The notes under the pieces: generated by a model | Told to the model about the DNA's origin: nothing | Seen by the model: only the letters and a program-made list of their open reading frames with translations | Databases searched by the model: none | Made by a program: the position numbers and the translations under genes | Part shown: positions 8,561-17,259 of the stretch, piece by piece | Numbering within the stretch: position 1 is the first letter of the stretch | Layout: the number at the start of each line of letters is the position of its first letter | Assembly (NCBI GenBank): GCA_017509605.1 | Contig: JAFWPH010000024.1 | Span: 1-60,818, forward strand | Origin: Bacteroidaceae bacterium | Lineage (GTDB): Bacteria; Bacteroidota; Bacteroidia; Bacteroidales; Bacteroidaceae | Length of the DNA stretch: 60,818 nt | Reading direction: 5' to 3'

Positions 8561-9973
8561 TTATTTTTCTATGGTATCTTGTTCTTCTATGGCGTCTTGA
8601 TCTTCCTCCGACACCTCGTCCAAACGGTTGCCCCATAGATAGTGGTTGGTTTCGCGCACAATCACATTCGACAGCAGCAACAGCGACACCAGGTTGGGAA
8701 TGGCCATGAGCGCGTTCATGATGTCAGCGATGTTCCATACCAAACCGAGGCTCATGATGGAACCCAAAACGATGGCACCCGTCCAGAAAACCCTGTAGAT
8801 GCTCACACCACGACGGCTGCTCAAGTACTCCACCGCGCGCTCGCCGTAGTAGCACCAACCTAAGATTGTCGAGAAAGCGAAAGTGATGATACCCACGGTC
8901 AAGATGGGCGTACCTACGTAAGGGATGCGTGCGAAAGCTTCCTTTGTGAGCAGCCCGCCATCCTGGTAGTCGATTTCAGGATATGCTAAGATGCTGGTCA
9001 CAATCACGAGTCCCGTCAGGGCGCAAATCACGACCGTGTCCCAGAACGTACCGGTTGATGAGACCAAAGCCTGGCGTACTGGATTGCGCGTCTGGGCAGC
9101 TGCGGCCACAATAGGCGCGGAACCCATACCCGACTCGTTGGAGAACAAACCTCGTGCAATACCGAAACGTGCTGCGGCCATCACGGTGCTGCCTATGGCA
9201 CCACCGACTATTGACTGGTTACTGAAAGCGCAACTGACAATCAGGCGGAGCGCTTCGTAGATATAGGCGTGGTTCACACATAATATATATATACATCCCA
9301 AGACATAGAACAACGACATCAAAGGCACAAACTTCGTGCAGATGTTGGCGATGCTCTTGATGCCGCCGAAAATCACCAGCCCCACCAATGTGGCGATGGC
9401 TACGCCCACCACCACACGCACATAAATGGGGTTGAAGGTGCCTTCGGACAGAATGGCGATGTTCTCGCTGATGGCGTTGGCCTGTACGGTGTTGCCGATG
9501 CCGAATGCTGCTACGGCAGTGAAGACCGAGAAAAGCACGGCCAGCCAGTGGGCATGCAGGCCTTTGTCCAAGGCGAACATCGGACCACCAGACATCTGGC
9601 CGGAAGGACCACGCTCACGGTACTTGATGGCCAGCAACCCTTCCCCGTACTTCGTCGCTATACCGAACACGCCGGTAATCCAGCACCACAACACAGCCCC
9701 AGGACCGCCCAATGACACTGCTGTGGCCACACCGATAATATTGCCAGTGCCGATAGTGGCGGCCAATGAGGTGGCCAGAGCGCCAAACTGACTCACGTCG
9801 CCCTTTGAATTGCTGTCTTTCTTGATGGATAACTTAATGGCGGTCCATAACTTGCGTTGGGGGAAGCGCAAACGTATGGTCAAAAAGATATGAGTGCCTA
9901 ACAACAGGATGATCATGGGCCATCCCCATAGGAAGCCGCTGATATCACTCATTACGTCATTGATGGTCTGCAT
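8561..9973 (-). CDS. Sodium:alanine/glycine symporter (AGCS family)
   Basis: A 470-residue multi-span transporter. FGALATSLAATIGTGNIIGV and FSNESGMGSAPIVAAAAQT are signature segments of the AGCS family, which imports alanine or glycine with Na+. A longer frame begins at 10057, but I choose the ATG at 9973 (MQTINDVMSD). The first 28 codons of the longer form are polar and unlike the family, and a -7 box (TAATTTTGC) at 10058-10066 would place the transcript start inside that extension. The C-terminal tail is acidic. It may be co-transcribed with the antiporter downstream. Confidence 0.92.
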   Translation of the reverse strand: MQTINDVMSDISGFLWGWPMIILLLGTHIFLTIRLRFPQRKLWTAIKLSIKKDSNSKGDVSQFGALATSLAATIGTGNIIGVATAVSLGGPGAVLWCWITGVFGIATKYGEGLLAIKYRERGPSGQMSGGPMFALDKGLHAHWLAVLFSVFTAVAAFGIGNTVQANAISENIAILSEGTFNPIYVRVVVGVAIATLVGLVIFGGIKSIANICTKFVPLMSLFYVLGCIYILCVNHAYIYEALRLIVSCAFSNQSIVGGAIGSTVMAAARFGIARGLFSNESGMGSAPIVAAAAQTRNPVRQALVSSTGTFWDTVVICALTGLVIVTSILAYPEIDYQDGGLLTKEAFARIPYVGTPILTVGIITFAFSTILGWCYYGERAVEYLSSRRGVSIYRVFWTGAIVLGSIMSLGLVWNIADIMNALMAIPNLVSLLLLSNVIVRETNHYLWGNRLDEVSEEDQDAIEEQDTIEK

Positions 9974-10057
9974 TGATTTGTCGTTTTTTATTCTGTGTGC
10001 GATAACTGTTTGTCGAGAGACATGGGCGTCTTGATTTCGACACAACAGAAAAATCAT

Positions 10058-10066
10058 GCAAAATTA
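10058..10066 (-). promoter_or_regulatory. -7 box of the AGCS symporter gene
   Basis: TAATTTTGC on the minus strand, giving a leader of about 75 nt to the ATG at 9973. It supports the shorter start codon. Confidence 0.5.
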
Positions 10067-10110
10067 CGAATTTTATTCCGTTTTCATGGCATTTGGATGG
10101 GGTATATCAC

Positions 10111-10217
10111 AAAAAAAATTGCTTATCTCACGACAAGCAATCTTTACTAACCTTAAAATAAATCTAATACCATGAAAAACACGATGCAAATTTAGGTATT
10201 ATATTCATTACAGCAAA
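10111..10217 (-). ncRNA. Candidate small RNA, copy A (promoter + about 70-nt body + terminator)
   Basis: On the minus strand a TTTG (10214-10217), a 19-nt spacer and a TAAATTTGC -7 box (10186-10194) form a canonical Bacteroidota promoter. The transcript would start near 10181. Its body begins ATCGTGTTTTTCATGGTATT and contains AGATTTATTTTAAGGTTAGT. It ends in a 9-bp hairpin with a GTGA tetraloop (10119-10140) followed by eight T. No ORF is present. The same promoter box and body recur at 20491-20568, while the terminator stem differs completely, which argues for selection on the body. Function is unknown. Confidence 0.68.
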
Positions 10218-10230
10218 GCGTTATCTGTGA

Positions 10231-10270
10231 AAACGCACACACGTTAACAATCATTAACATGTGTGCGTTT
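10231..10270. terminator. Long near-perfect hairpin after the methyltransferase gene
   Basis: AAACGCACAC pairs with GTGTGCGTTT, with an inner GTTAA/TTAAC pair around a short loop. On the minus strand it lies about 80 bp after the methyltransferase stop and is followed by TTTT. It is probably that operon's terminator, insulating the small RNA next to it. The symmetric TTAAC sites would also suit a protein operator. Confidence 0.5.
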
Positions 10271-10350
10271 ACTGAGGTGTCTTTGTTTACAATAGTTAAC
10301 AACTACACTGTTTCGTGTGTTGACTTGTCATTTCGGGTAAAAACACACTG

Positions 10351-11544
10351 TCATTCCACATACAGGACCAATCCTTTCAGGTATTCGCCTTCGGGATGGT
10401 AGATGTTGATGGGATGGTCGGCTGGCTGGTGCAACTGGTGAAGGATCCTCACCTTGCGGTGTGCGTAGGCGGCTGCGGTGAATACCGCGTTTCGGAAATT
10501 GTCTTTCGTCACTACCTGAGAGCAACTGAAAGTGAACAATATTCCTCCCGGCGCGATTTTCTCCAAGGCTTTCTGATTCAGACGCGAGTAGCCTTTGAGC
10601 GCATTGTGAAGCGCGTTCTTGTGCTTGGCGAATGCAGGTGGGTCGAGTATGATGAGATTGTATTGCTCCTGCATGTTGTCCAAGAACTTGAAGGCGTCTT
10701 CTGCGAAAGCTTGATGACGGGAGTCGCCGGGGAAGTTCAAACCCACGTTCGCATTGGTCAGGTCAATGGCTTTCTGACTGCTGTCAACAGAATGAACCAG
10801 TTCGGCTCCACCACGCATGGCATAGAAGGAGAAACCACCGGTGTAGCAGAACATATTGAGCACTTTCATGCCCTTGGAATATTGCTCAAGTAACTTGCGG
10901 TTCTCACGCTGGTCAACGAAGAACCCTGTCTTCTGGCCTTTCAGCCAATCCACATGAAATTGCAAGCCGTTCTCCATGGCGATGTTGCAGACATCCTTTC
11001 CTCCGGCGAGAAACCCGCTTTCTTCCAAGATGTTGGCTTTGTAGGGCAGGGTGGTTTCCGACTTATAGTAGATGTGTTGCAGGCGACCGTTCATCACCTT
11101 GAGAAGGGCTTCGGCGATGATGTTGCGGTCCTTGTGCATGCCTACGCTGTGGGCTTGCATCACTGCTGTCTTGTCGTAAATGTCGATCACCAGTCCTGGC
11201 AGGTTGTCGCCCTCTCCGTGAACCAAGCGGAAGGAGTTGGTTTCGGTTGAATTAGCCAGACCGATTCGCTCCCTGATTTTCAGCGCCTCGTTCAGATGGC
11301 GTAGATAATAGGAGGGGTCGATAGGCTCTCCCTCGAAACTCAGCACGCGGACCATGATGCTGCCGATTTGGTAGTGGCCCGTGGCGATATAACGGTTGTC
11401 ACCAGTATAGACCTCGACGACATCCCCTTCTTCGGGTTCCCCCTCGAAATGGTGGATGGCGCCTGAAAACACCCATGGATGGTAGCGGTTCAGTGAGTCT
11501 TCTTTGCCTTTGCGGAGATATGCTTTGGCAGGCTGTTTGTTCAT
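10351..11544 (-). CDS. Class I rRNA methyltransferase, RlmI-like (PUA + SAM domain)
   Basis: A 397-residue protein with an N-terminal PUA-type RNA-binding segment (LRKGKEDSLNRYHPWVFSGA) followed by a Rossmann methyltransferase domain. The domain shows GFFVDQRENR, the SAM motif VLNMFCYTGGFSFYAM and the catalytic-loop motif LIILDPPAF. RlmI/RlmK-type enzymes methylate C5 of a 23S rRNA cytosine. I place the start at 11544 (MNKQPAKAYL). An in-frame ATG at 11640 would add 32 basic residues and overlap the upstream exonuclease gene. It is the last gene of a three-gene minus-strand unit with the exonuclease and DUF5063. Confidence 0.9.
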   Translation of the reverse strand: MNKQPAKAYLRKGKEDSLNRYHPWVFSGAIHHFEGEPEEGDVVEVYTGDNRYIATGHYQIGSIMVRVLSFEGEPIDPSYYLRHLNEALKIRERIGLANSTETNSFRLVHGEGDNLPGLVIDIYDKTAVMQAHSVGMHKDRNIIAEALLKVMNGRLQHIYYKSETTLPYKANILEESGFLAGGKDVCNIAMENGLQFHVDWLKGQKTGFFVDQRENRKLLEQYSKGMKVLNMFCYTGGFSFYAMRGGAELVHSVDSSQKAIDLTNANVGLNFPGDSRHQAFAEDAFKFLDNMQEQYNLIILDPPAFAKHKNALHNALKGYSRLNQKALEKIAPGGILFTFSCSQVVTKDNFRNAVFTAAAYAHRKVRILHQLHQPADHPINIYHPEGEYLKGLVLYVE

Positions 11545-11572
11545 GTCTTCTTTGTTTTTGTTTAGGGGGCTT

Positions 11573-12226
11573 CTATAAATGGTCTTCCTCCTCAGTATTG
11601 GCGGAAGTTTGTACAGGCTCTTTCTCCAACGTGTATTCACCCGAACGCTTCAGTTCGAGTATCTTCTCGTAAATCTTGATGCAAGCCCATGCGTCGGTGG
11701 CCGCGTACTGCATCTGGGCCTCGCTCAGCACATCTGCTTCCCAGTTCGACAACTGCTGGCTTTTCGAGATCTTCTCACCATACAGGTTGGCATAGAGTTT
11801 CTGTAGGCTCTTGTCGGCTATCCCCAACTCTTTCACCTCGTTCTGCAGTTCGATGTAATTGCCAGGGGTGAAGTCATGTCTCTTCCTCAGCATCATCAAG
11901 TCGTCGTGAAGCGACAGCCCGACCTTTTTGATGGTGGTGTCCTCCAGCAACCGGATGAGTGAGGGTGGCATGCCTATCCTGTTGAGTCGGAACAGAAAGG
12001 CTGTGTTGTGGGTCGATACCTGCAGCAGGGCCACCAAATGCACTTGTCCCCGACGGAAAGAGGGGCGTGTCTCTGTATCGATTCCCAGTATGGGAGCATG
12101 CATGAGGTAGTCAACGGCTTTGTCGGCTTCATCGGTGTTGATCACCGTGAATATCCTGCCATTGAAATTTACACGGGGCAGTTGGTTGATGTCTTTCTTG
12201 TCGTATTTTTCCTTAATTGTGATCAT
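11573..12226 (-). CDS. DEDDy 3'-5' exonuclease domain protein (RNase D-like)
   Basis: A 217-residue protein consisting of a single 3'-5' exonuclease domain. The motifs are Exo I ILGIDTETRPSF (Asp50, Glu52), Exo II LSLHDDLMML and Exo III QMQYAATDAW, which has the Tyr of the DEDDy class. There is no HRDC domain, so it is shorter than RNase D and resembles the stand-alone ribonuclease D-like proteins of Bacteroidota. Likely substrate is RNA or single-stranded DNA 3' ends. It lies 31 bp after the DUF5063 gene and 28 bp before the RlmI-like gene. Confidence 0.9.
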   Translation of the reverse strand: MITIKEKYDKKDINQLPRVNFNGRIFTVINTDEADKAVDYLMHAPILGIDTETRPSFRRGQVHLVALLQVSTHNTAFLFRLNRIGMPPSLIRLLEDTTIKKVGLSLHDDLMMLRKRHDFTPGNYIELQNEVKELGIADKSLQKLYANLYGEKISKSQQLSNWEADVLSEAQMQYAATDAWACIKIYEKILELKRSGEYTLEKEPVQTSANTEEEDHL

Positions 12227-12257
12227 CCCTCTCTAAATCATCATTTGAAGGTATAGG

Positions 12258-12791
12258 TTATAGATCTTCATCAGTAGCGTTATAACAGATATCGTGAAGC
12301 GGGCGCATCACGTTCACAAGCTTCTGACCCCAGTATTGGATGAAGTTGTCGCGGCACAGTATCAAGGCTGCCTGACGAGTGTCGTCGGTGCCGTCCCTGT
12401 AGGCGCTCACGAAATTCTTCAGGTCCTGATAGATGTCGGTCAGGTTCTCGCTCACGGTGCATAGCACTGGTTGGTCGCTGTAGCGCATTTCTTCCACAAA
12501 CACGTCCAAGAAGTCGTCCTGGCTGCCCATGACGTAAGCGATGTTGTTGCGCACGATATTGTAATTCTCCTCAGTGACATAGTCACTTGGGGCATCATCG
12601 TAAAGGTCGTCTATCTCAGGCAGGAGAGAACCTTTCAGATAGAGCAGTGGAAGGAGTTTCAGCGCGGTGCTGACAAACTCCTCTCGGCTGTGTTGTTCGG
12701 CGCTCTCAAGCAACAGACAATACTCGACTGCGACCGTAAGAAACTCTATCACACCGTGCTGAAGGGAAACGGATTCATTATTGTAGCTCAT
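12258..12791 (-). CDS. DUF5063 domain-containing protein
   Basis: A 177-residue acidic, all-helical soluble protein without signal peptide. The pattern (VIEFLTVAVEYCLLLE, LLPLLYLKGSLLPE, a YVTEENYN stretch, NLTDIYQDLKNF and WGQKLVNVMRPLHDI) matches the DUF5063 family, which is confined largely to Bacteroidota and has no known activity. It is the first gene of the unit with the exonuclease and RlmI-like methyltransferase, hinting at an RNA-related role. Its start codon lies 7 nt from the -7 box. Confidence 0.85.
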   Translation of the reverse strand: MSYNNESVSLQHGVIEFLTVAVEYCLLLESAEQHSREEFVSTALKLLPLLYLKGSLLPEIDDLYDDAPSDYVTEENYNIVRNNIAYVMGSQDDFLDVFVEEMRYSDQPVLCTVSENLTDIYQDLKNFVSAYRDGTDDTRQAALILCRDNFIQYWGQKLVNVMRPLHDICYNATDEDL

Positions 12792-12798
12792 AACGACT

Positions 12799-12807
12799 GC
12801 AAATTTA
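12799..12807 (-). promoter_or_regulatory. -7 box (TAAATTTGC) of the DUF5063 operon
   Basis: It ends 7 nt before the ATG at 12791, so the first gene of the operon should be translated from a nearly leaderless mRNA. It is divergent from the ftsK promoter. Confidence 0.65.
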
Positions 12808-12871
12808 GCATTTTTTGATAAATCTTACGATTATATTGCGAAGAGATTGTCTTTTCATACGAAAAAAATAG

Positions 12872-12880
12872 TAACTTTGC
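12872..12880 (+). promoter_or_regulatory. -7 box (TAACTTTGC) of ftsK
   Basis: It matches the Bacteroidota consensus, with TTG at 12847-12849. The leader to the ATG at 12932 is about 45 nt. Confidence 0.65.
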
Positions 12881-12931
12881 AGACGATAGGGACTTGATGT
12901 CTGATAAAGAAATCCCCCCTTTATTTTTGAT

Positions 12932-15484
12932 ATGGCAAAGAATCAACGAAATCAGAAGAATCAAAATAACACGAGAAAGTCAACCAGAAGCCAGAAGCAA
13001 CGTGAGGACGAACTGAAACTGCTCGACATCTTCAAATTTGGAAGCGACCTGTGGAGATTCATTCCCGGGTTGTTGCTCCTTGTCGTAGCCATTTTCATGT
13101 TCGTTGCCTTTTTCTCTTACCTGATCACTGGAGCAGCCGACTTCAGCATCCTCGACCGCCTCACAGCTGAGGACGTGAGCAACCAAGGATACAAGTTTCG
13201 CAACATCTGTGGATCAATAGGTGCATGGATGGCCTATTTCTTCATCAACAAGTGTTTTGGCGTTGCTGCTTTCATCATACCGCTCTTCCTGGTCATGCTC
13301 GGACTGTGGCTCATGAAGGCCTACAGAGTGAAAATCTTCAGATGGTTCCTCTTGCTGGGACTGCTCATGATCTGGCTCAGTGTGGCACTCACCACTGTCT
13401 ATATGTTTGTCAAGGGATTGCCTGTCTTCGACGACACCTTCATCAACCCAGGTGGCAATCACGGTAAGATGGCGGTGAACTACCTCTATCGGCATATCGG
13501 TCAGCCCGGTCTCATCGGAGTGTTGCTGGCGACCGCGCTCATCTACCTCATCTATGTGAGCAACCGAACCGTCGAGTACATCCGCAGGGCGCTCCATCCT
13601 GAGGTCAACCTTCATCGCATCTGGAAACGTAAAGGCAACGAAGGAGATGATGGAACTGAGGTGGATGGCGACGACACCAAAGACGTGCCTGTTGACAATC
13701 CCGTGGAACAGGATGACCCAGAGAATGGCGTTGACATCGGCGATGGAGCGGAAGCGCAGGTGATAGAATTCGATAAGGAGGGCAACATCATCACCGCCCA
13801 TATCGGCGATGACTTGCCAGAGGATGAAGGCAACCTGGATGATGACGATGCCCCGCAGGAGAAGAGGACGAAAAAAAGAAATAACAAGGAGGGCGACGAT
13901 GCCCAGTTCGAGGTCACGGCGGCCGAGAAGACAGAAACCGGCGATGGCATCGTCTATGGTACCATAGAAAGTGAGTACGACCCCAAGCTATCGCTCAGCC
14001 ATTACAAATATCCCACGCTCGACCTGCTCGACGACAATGCCGACAGCATCCCTTCCGTTGACCTCGCCGAACAAGAGGAGAACCAGAAACGCATACGAAC
14101 CATTCTCGAGCAGTTCGGCGTTCAGATCAGTTCCATCAAGGCTACGGTGGGCCCCACCATCACCCTTTTTGAAATCACCCCGGCACCAGGAGTCAGGATT
14201 TCCAAGATCAGGAACCTGGAGGACGACATCGCGCTCAGCCTCAAGGCTGAGGGCGTCCGTATCATCGCGCCTATCCCAGGAAAGGGTACCATCGGTATCG
14301 AGGTGCCTAACAAAAAGAAGAGCATCGTCTCGATGAAAGGAGTGCTGGAGAGCAAGAAGTACCAGGAGTCCAACATGGAACTGCCTTGCGCCTTGGGTAA
14401 GACCATCACCAACGAGGTCTTCATGGTCGATCTCGCCAAGGCTCCCCACATGCTCGTGGCTGGTGCCACAGGTATGGGTAAGTCCGTGGGACTCAACGCT
14501 ATCGTCACCTCACTGCTCTATAAGAAGCATCCATCTGAGCTCAAGATCGTCATGGTCGATCCCAAGAAGGTGGAGTTCTCCATCTACAGCCCGATTGAGA
14601 ACCATTTCCTCGCCAAACTCGAAGAAGAGGAGGAACCCATCATCACGGATGTGCAGAAAGTCATCAAGACGCTCAAGTCCCTCTGTCAGGTGATGGACAC
14701 ACGTTACGACCTGCTCAAGAAAGCCAAGGTGAGGAACATCAAGGAGTATAACGCCATGTTCAAGGCGCGTCAGCTCAACCCACAGAACGGACATGATTTC
14801 ATGCCTTACATTGTTGTCATCATCGATGAGTTCGGTGACCTCATCATGACTGCTGGCAAGGAAATCGAACTGCCGATATGCCGTATCGCACAGTTGGCAC
14901 GTGCCGTGGGCATCCACATGATCATCGCCACTCAGCGACCAACGACGAATATCATCACGGGTACCATCAAGGCCAACTTCCCTGCGCGTATCGCCTTCCG
15001 AGTGGCTGCGATGATTGACTCACGAACCATCCTTGACCGTCCAGGAGCCAACCAACTCATTGGAAAGGGTGACATGCTCTACTTGCAAGGTGCCGAGCCA
15101 GTACGTGTGCAATGCGCGTTCGTCGATACTCCCGAGGTGTCGCGCATATGCAAGTATATCGAGGATCAGCAGAGCTTCCCCCACGCCTTGTACCTACCAG
15201 AGGTGGAAGACGAGGGAGACGAGGCTGGATCAACCAACAACGAGAGCCTCAAGCACCTCGATTCCATGTTCGACGAGGTCGCTCGTCTGGTGGTATCCAC
15301 ACAGCAGGGGTCCACTTCATTCATACAAAGGAAACTCTCCATCGGATACAATCGAGCCGGACGTATCATGGACCAACTCGAACTGGCTGGCATTGTCGGC
15401 TCACAGTCGGGCAGCAAACCCAGGGAGGTGCTTATACAGGATCTCATGTCGCTCGAGGACATCCTCGCCAACCTGCCAAGGTGA
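12932..15484 (+). CDS. ftsK: DNA translocase FtsK/SpoIIIE
   Basis: An 850-residue septal DNA pump that clears chromosome termini during division. A basic N-terminus precedes four membrane helices (about 45-220). A very acidic linker follows (about 235-345), then the motor: Walker A GATGMGKS at 511-518, Walker B VVIIDEFGDL near 630 and IATQRPTTNIITGTIKANFP. The winged-helix gamma domain (about 785-845, with FIQRKLSIGYNRAGRIMDQL) reads polar DNA sequences. It heads a run of six plus-strand genes. In many Bacteroidota the next gene is, as here, a LolA-like carrier. Confidence 0.97.
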   Translation: MAKNQRNQKNQNNTRKSTRSQKQREDELKLLDIFKFGSDLWRFIPGLLLLVVAIFMFVAFFSYLITGAADFSILDRLTAEDVSNQGYKFRNICGSIGAWMAYFFINKCFGVAAFIIPLFLVMLGLWLMKAYRVKIFRWFLLLGLLMIWLSVALTTVYMFVKGLPVFDDTFINPGGNHGKMAVNYLYRHIGQPGLIGVLLATALIYLIYVSNRTVEYIRRALHPEVNLHRIWKRKGNEGDDGTEVDGDDTKDVPVDNPVEQDDPENGVDIGDGAEAQVIEFDKEGNIITAHIGDDLPEDEGNLDDDDAPQEKRTKKRNNKEGDDAQFEVTAAEKTETGDGIVYGTIESEYDPKLSLSHYKYPTLDLLDDNADSIPSVDLAEQEENQKRIRTILEQFGVQISSIKATVGPTITLFEITPAPGVRISKIRNLEDDIALSLKAEGVRIIAPIPGKGTIGIEVPNKKKSIVSMKGVLESKKYQESNMELPCALGKTITNEVFMVDLAKAPHMLVAGATGMGKSVGLNAIVTSLLYKKHPSELKIVMVDPKKVEFSIYSPIENHFLAKLEEEEEPIITDVQKVIKTLKSLCQVMDTRYDLLKKAKVRNIKEYNAMFKARQLNPQNGHDFMPYIVVIIDEFGDLIMTAGKEIELPICRIAQLARAVGIHMIIATQRPTTNIITGTIKANFPARIAFRVAAMIDSRTILDRPGANQLIGKGDMLYLQGAEPVRVQCAFVDTPEVSRICKYIEDQQSFPHALYLPEVEDEGDEAGSTNNESLKHLDSMFDEVARLVVSTQQGSTSFIQRKLSIGYNRAGRIMDQLELAGIVGSQSGSKPREVLIQDLMSLEDILANLPR

Positions 15485-15590
15485 CGAACTGAATGTTTTT
15501 CTATTCATCACGAAGTAAGGAATTACTCATCTTATTGATAGATTATTTTTATTGTAGTTATCGTTATTCTAAAATACTGAAAAAAAGAAG

Positions 15591-16214
15591 ATGAAAATCC
15601 ATTTATTAGTCAGAAGGTGCATGGTCTTGCTGATGCTCATTCTGTCCGCGCAATTCGCACTGGCTCAGTCTGCCACTTCAGTGCTCGACAAGACTGCCGA
15701 GAAGTTCAAGGCCGCAGGAGGAGTCAAGGCTTCCTTCACCATGGACGCCGGAGCGGGTCCATCCTCCGGAATCATCAAGCTTCAGGGCAACAAGTTCACC
15801 ATCGACATCGGTGGCACGTATGTAGTCTGGTTTGATGGAAAGGACATGTGGTCTTACCTCAAGGACAACGATGAGGTCAACATCACCAACCCCACCAAAA
15901 GCGAGATCGCCAAGATGAATCCATACGCTTTCGTCGATCTCTATAAGAAAGGCTACGAGGTGAAGATGGGCAAATCCACCGCTAAGTATTACGAGGTGAT
16001 ACTCAAGGCCAAGGACAAGTCCTCGTCATTGCAGAACGTCAAGCTGCATATCAACAAGGTCAACTACCAGCCCATCATGATCGACATGAGTTCCCCAAAG
16101 ACTGCCAATAAGATCAAGATCAACTCCTATCAGACCAACCTCAATTTCGATCCTTCGACATTCGTCTTCAACAAGAAGGCTTATCCATCAGTGGAGGTCA
16201 TAGACTTGCGATAA
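15591..16214 (+). CDS. LolA-like outer-membrane lipoprotein carrier
   Basis: A 207-residue periplasmic protein. A signal peptide (MKIHLLVRRCMVLLMLILSA..., cleaved near residue 25) precedes a LolA-type beta-barrel half-fold with FTMDAGAGPSSGIIKLQGNK and IDIGGTYVVWFDGKDMWSYL. LolA carries lipoproteins from the inner to the outer membrane. The FtsK-LolA adjacency, about 105 bp apart on the same strand, is seen widely in the phylum. Confidence 0.88.
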   Translation: MKIHLLVRRCMVLLMLILSAQFALAQSATSVLDKTAEKFKAAGGVKASFTMDAGAGPSSGIIKLQGNKFTIDIGGTYVVWFDGKDMWSYLKDNDEVNITNPTKSEIAKMNPYAFVDLYKKGYEVKMGKSTAKYYEVILKAKDKSSSLQNVKLHINKVNYQPIMIDMSSPKTANKIKINSYQTNLNFDPSTFVFNKKAYPSVEVIDLR

Positions 16215-16323
16215 TACGGAGAGCGGTAAACACGGATAAAACGGATTGTCGAGTTCATACGACCTCATTCACCATAAAAAACAATCACACGATAAAACCA
16301 ATCAACACATTAATAAATCCCTT

Positions 16324-17259
16324 ATGGAACATATACGTTGCTTAATCATTGGCTCCGGACCTGCCGGCTACACCGCCGCCATCTATGCCGGACGCGCTAA
16401 CCTCGCACCTGTACTCTATGAAGGCATACAGCCCGGAGGACAACTGACAACAACCGACATCGTGGAGAATTTCCCGTCACACCCCGATGGCATCACCGGA
16501 TTCGAACTGATGGACCTCATGCGGAAGCAGGCACTCAGATTCGGTACCGACATACGAAGCAATGTCATCACCAAATCCGACCTCTCGCAACGTCCATACC
16601 GCTTCACTGCCGACAACGGTGATGAACTGGAGGCAGATGCAGTCATTATTGCCACTGGCGCATCGGCTAAGTACCTTGGACTGCCCGACGAGGAGAAGTA
16701 CAGAGGACAAGGTGTCAGCGCTTGCGCCACTTGCGATGGTTTCTTCTACAGGAAGAAGGTCGTGGCTGTTGTAGGCGGTGGCGACACAGCTTGTGCCGAG
16801 GCCACTTATCTTGCAGGACTGGCCAGCAAGGTGTATGTTATCGTGAGAAAACCTTTCCTCAGGGCTTCCAAAATAGAACAGCAGAGATTGTTCGATAACC
16901 CCAAGATAGAAGTGCTCTTTGAAACAAACACCGAAGGACTGTATGGCGAGAACGGCGTGGAGGGAGCACACCTCGTCTATCGGAGGGGAGAGGCTGACGA
17001 ACGTCACTACGACCTTCCTATCGACGGGTTCTTCCTTGCCATCGGACACAAACCAAACTCGGATGTGTTCAAACCTTGGATCGACACCGACGAGGTGGGA
17101 TACATCAAGACACAAGGCGACAGCCCCAAGACCAACCTGCCCGGAATATTTGCAGCTGGTGATGTGGCTGACCCCAACTACCGTCAGGCCGTGGTGGCTG
17201 CAGGTAGCGGATGCAAGGCGGCAATAGAGGTGGACCATTATCTCAAGACATTGCAATGA
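16324..17259 (+). CDS. trxB: Thioredoxin-disulfide reductase
   Basis: A 311-residue FAD- and NADPH-dependent flavoprotein that reduces thioredoxin. It shows the FAD-binding GSGPAGYTAAIYAGRANLAP, the redox motif CATC at residues 134-137, the NADPH motif VVGGGDTACAEATYL and a C-terminal GIFAAGDVADPNYRQ. The start is taken at 16324 (MEHIRCLIIGSG). An upstream in-frame ATG at 16246 would add a polar 26-residue tail not found in the family. Its stop overlaps the ATG of the next gene (ATGA). Confidence 0.95.
   Translation: MEHIRCLIIGSGPAGYTAAIYAGRANLAPVLYEGIQPGGQLTTTDIVENFPSHPDGITGFELMDLMRKQALRFGTDIRSNVITKSDLSQRPYRFTADNGDELEADAVIIATGASAKYLGLPDEEKYRGQGVSACATCDGFFYRKKVVAVVGGGDTACAEATYLAGLASKVYVIVRKPFLRASKIEQQRLFDNPKIEVLFETNTEGLYGENGVEGAHLVYRRGEADERHYDLPIDGFFLAIGHKPNSDVFKPWIDTDEVGYIKTQGDSPKTNLPGIFAAGDVADPNYRQAVVAAGSGCKAAIEVDHYLKTLQ

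Noticed and set aside
10057..10057. Upstream start of the AGCS symporter
   Set aside because: A -7 box lies across this position. The extra 28 residues are polar and not family-like.
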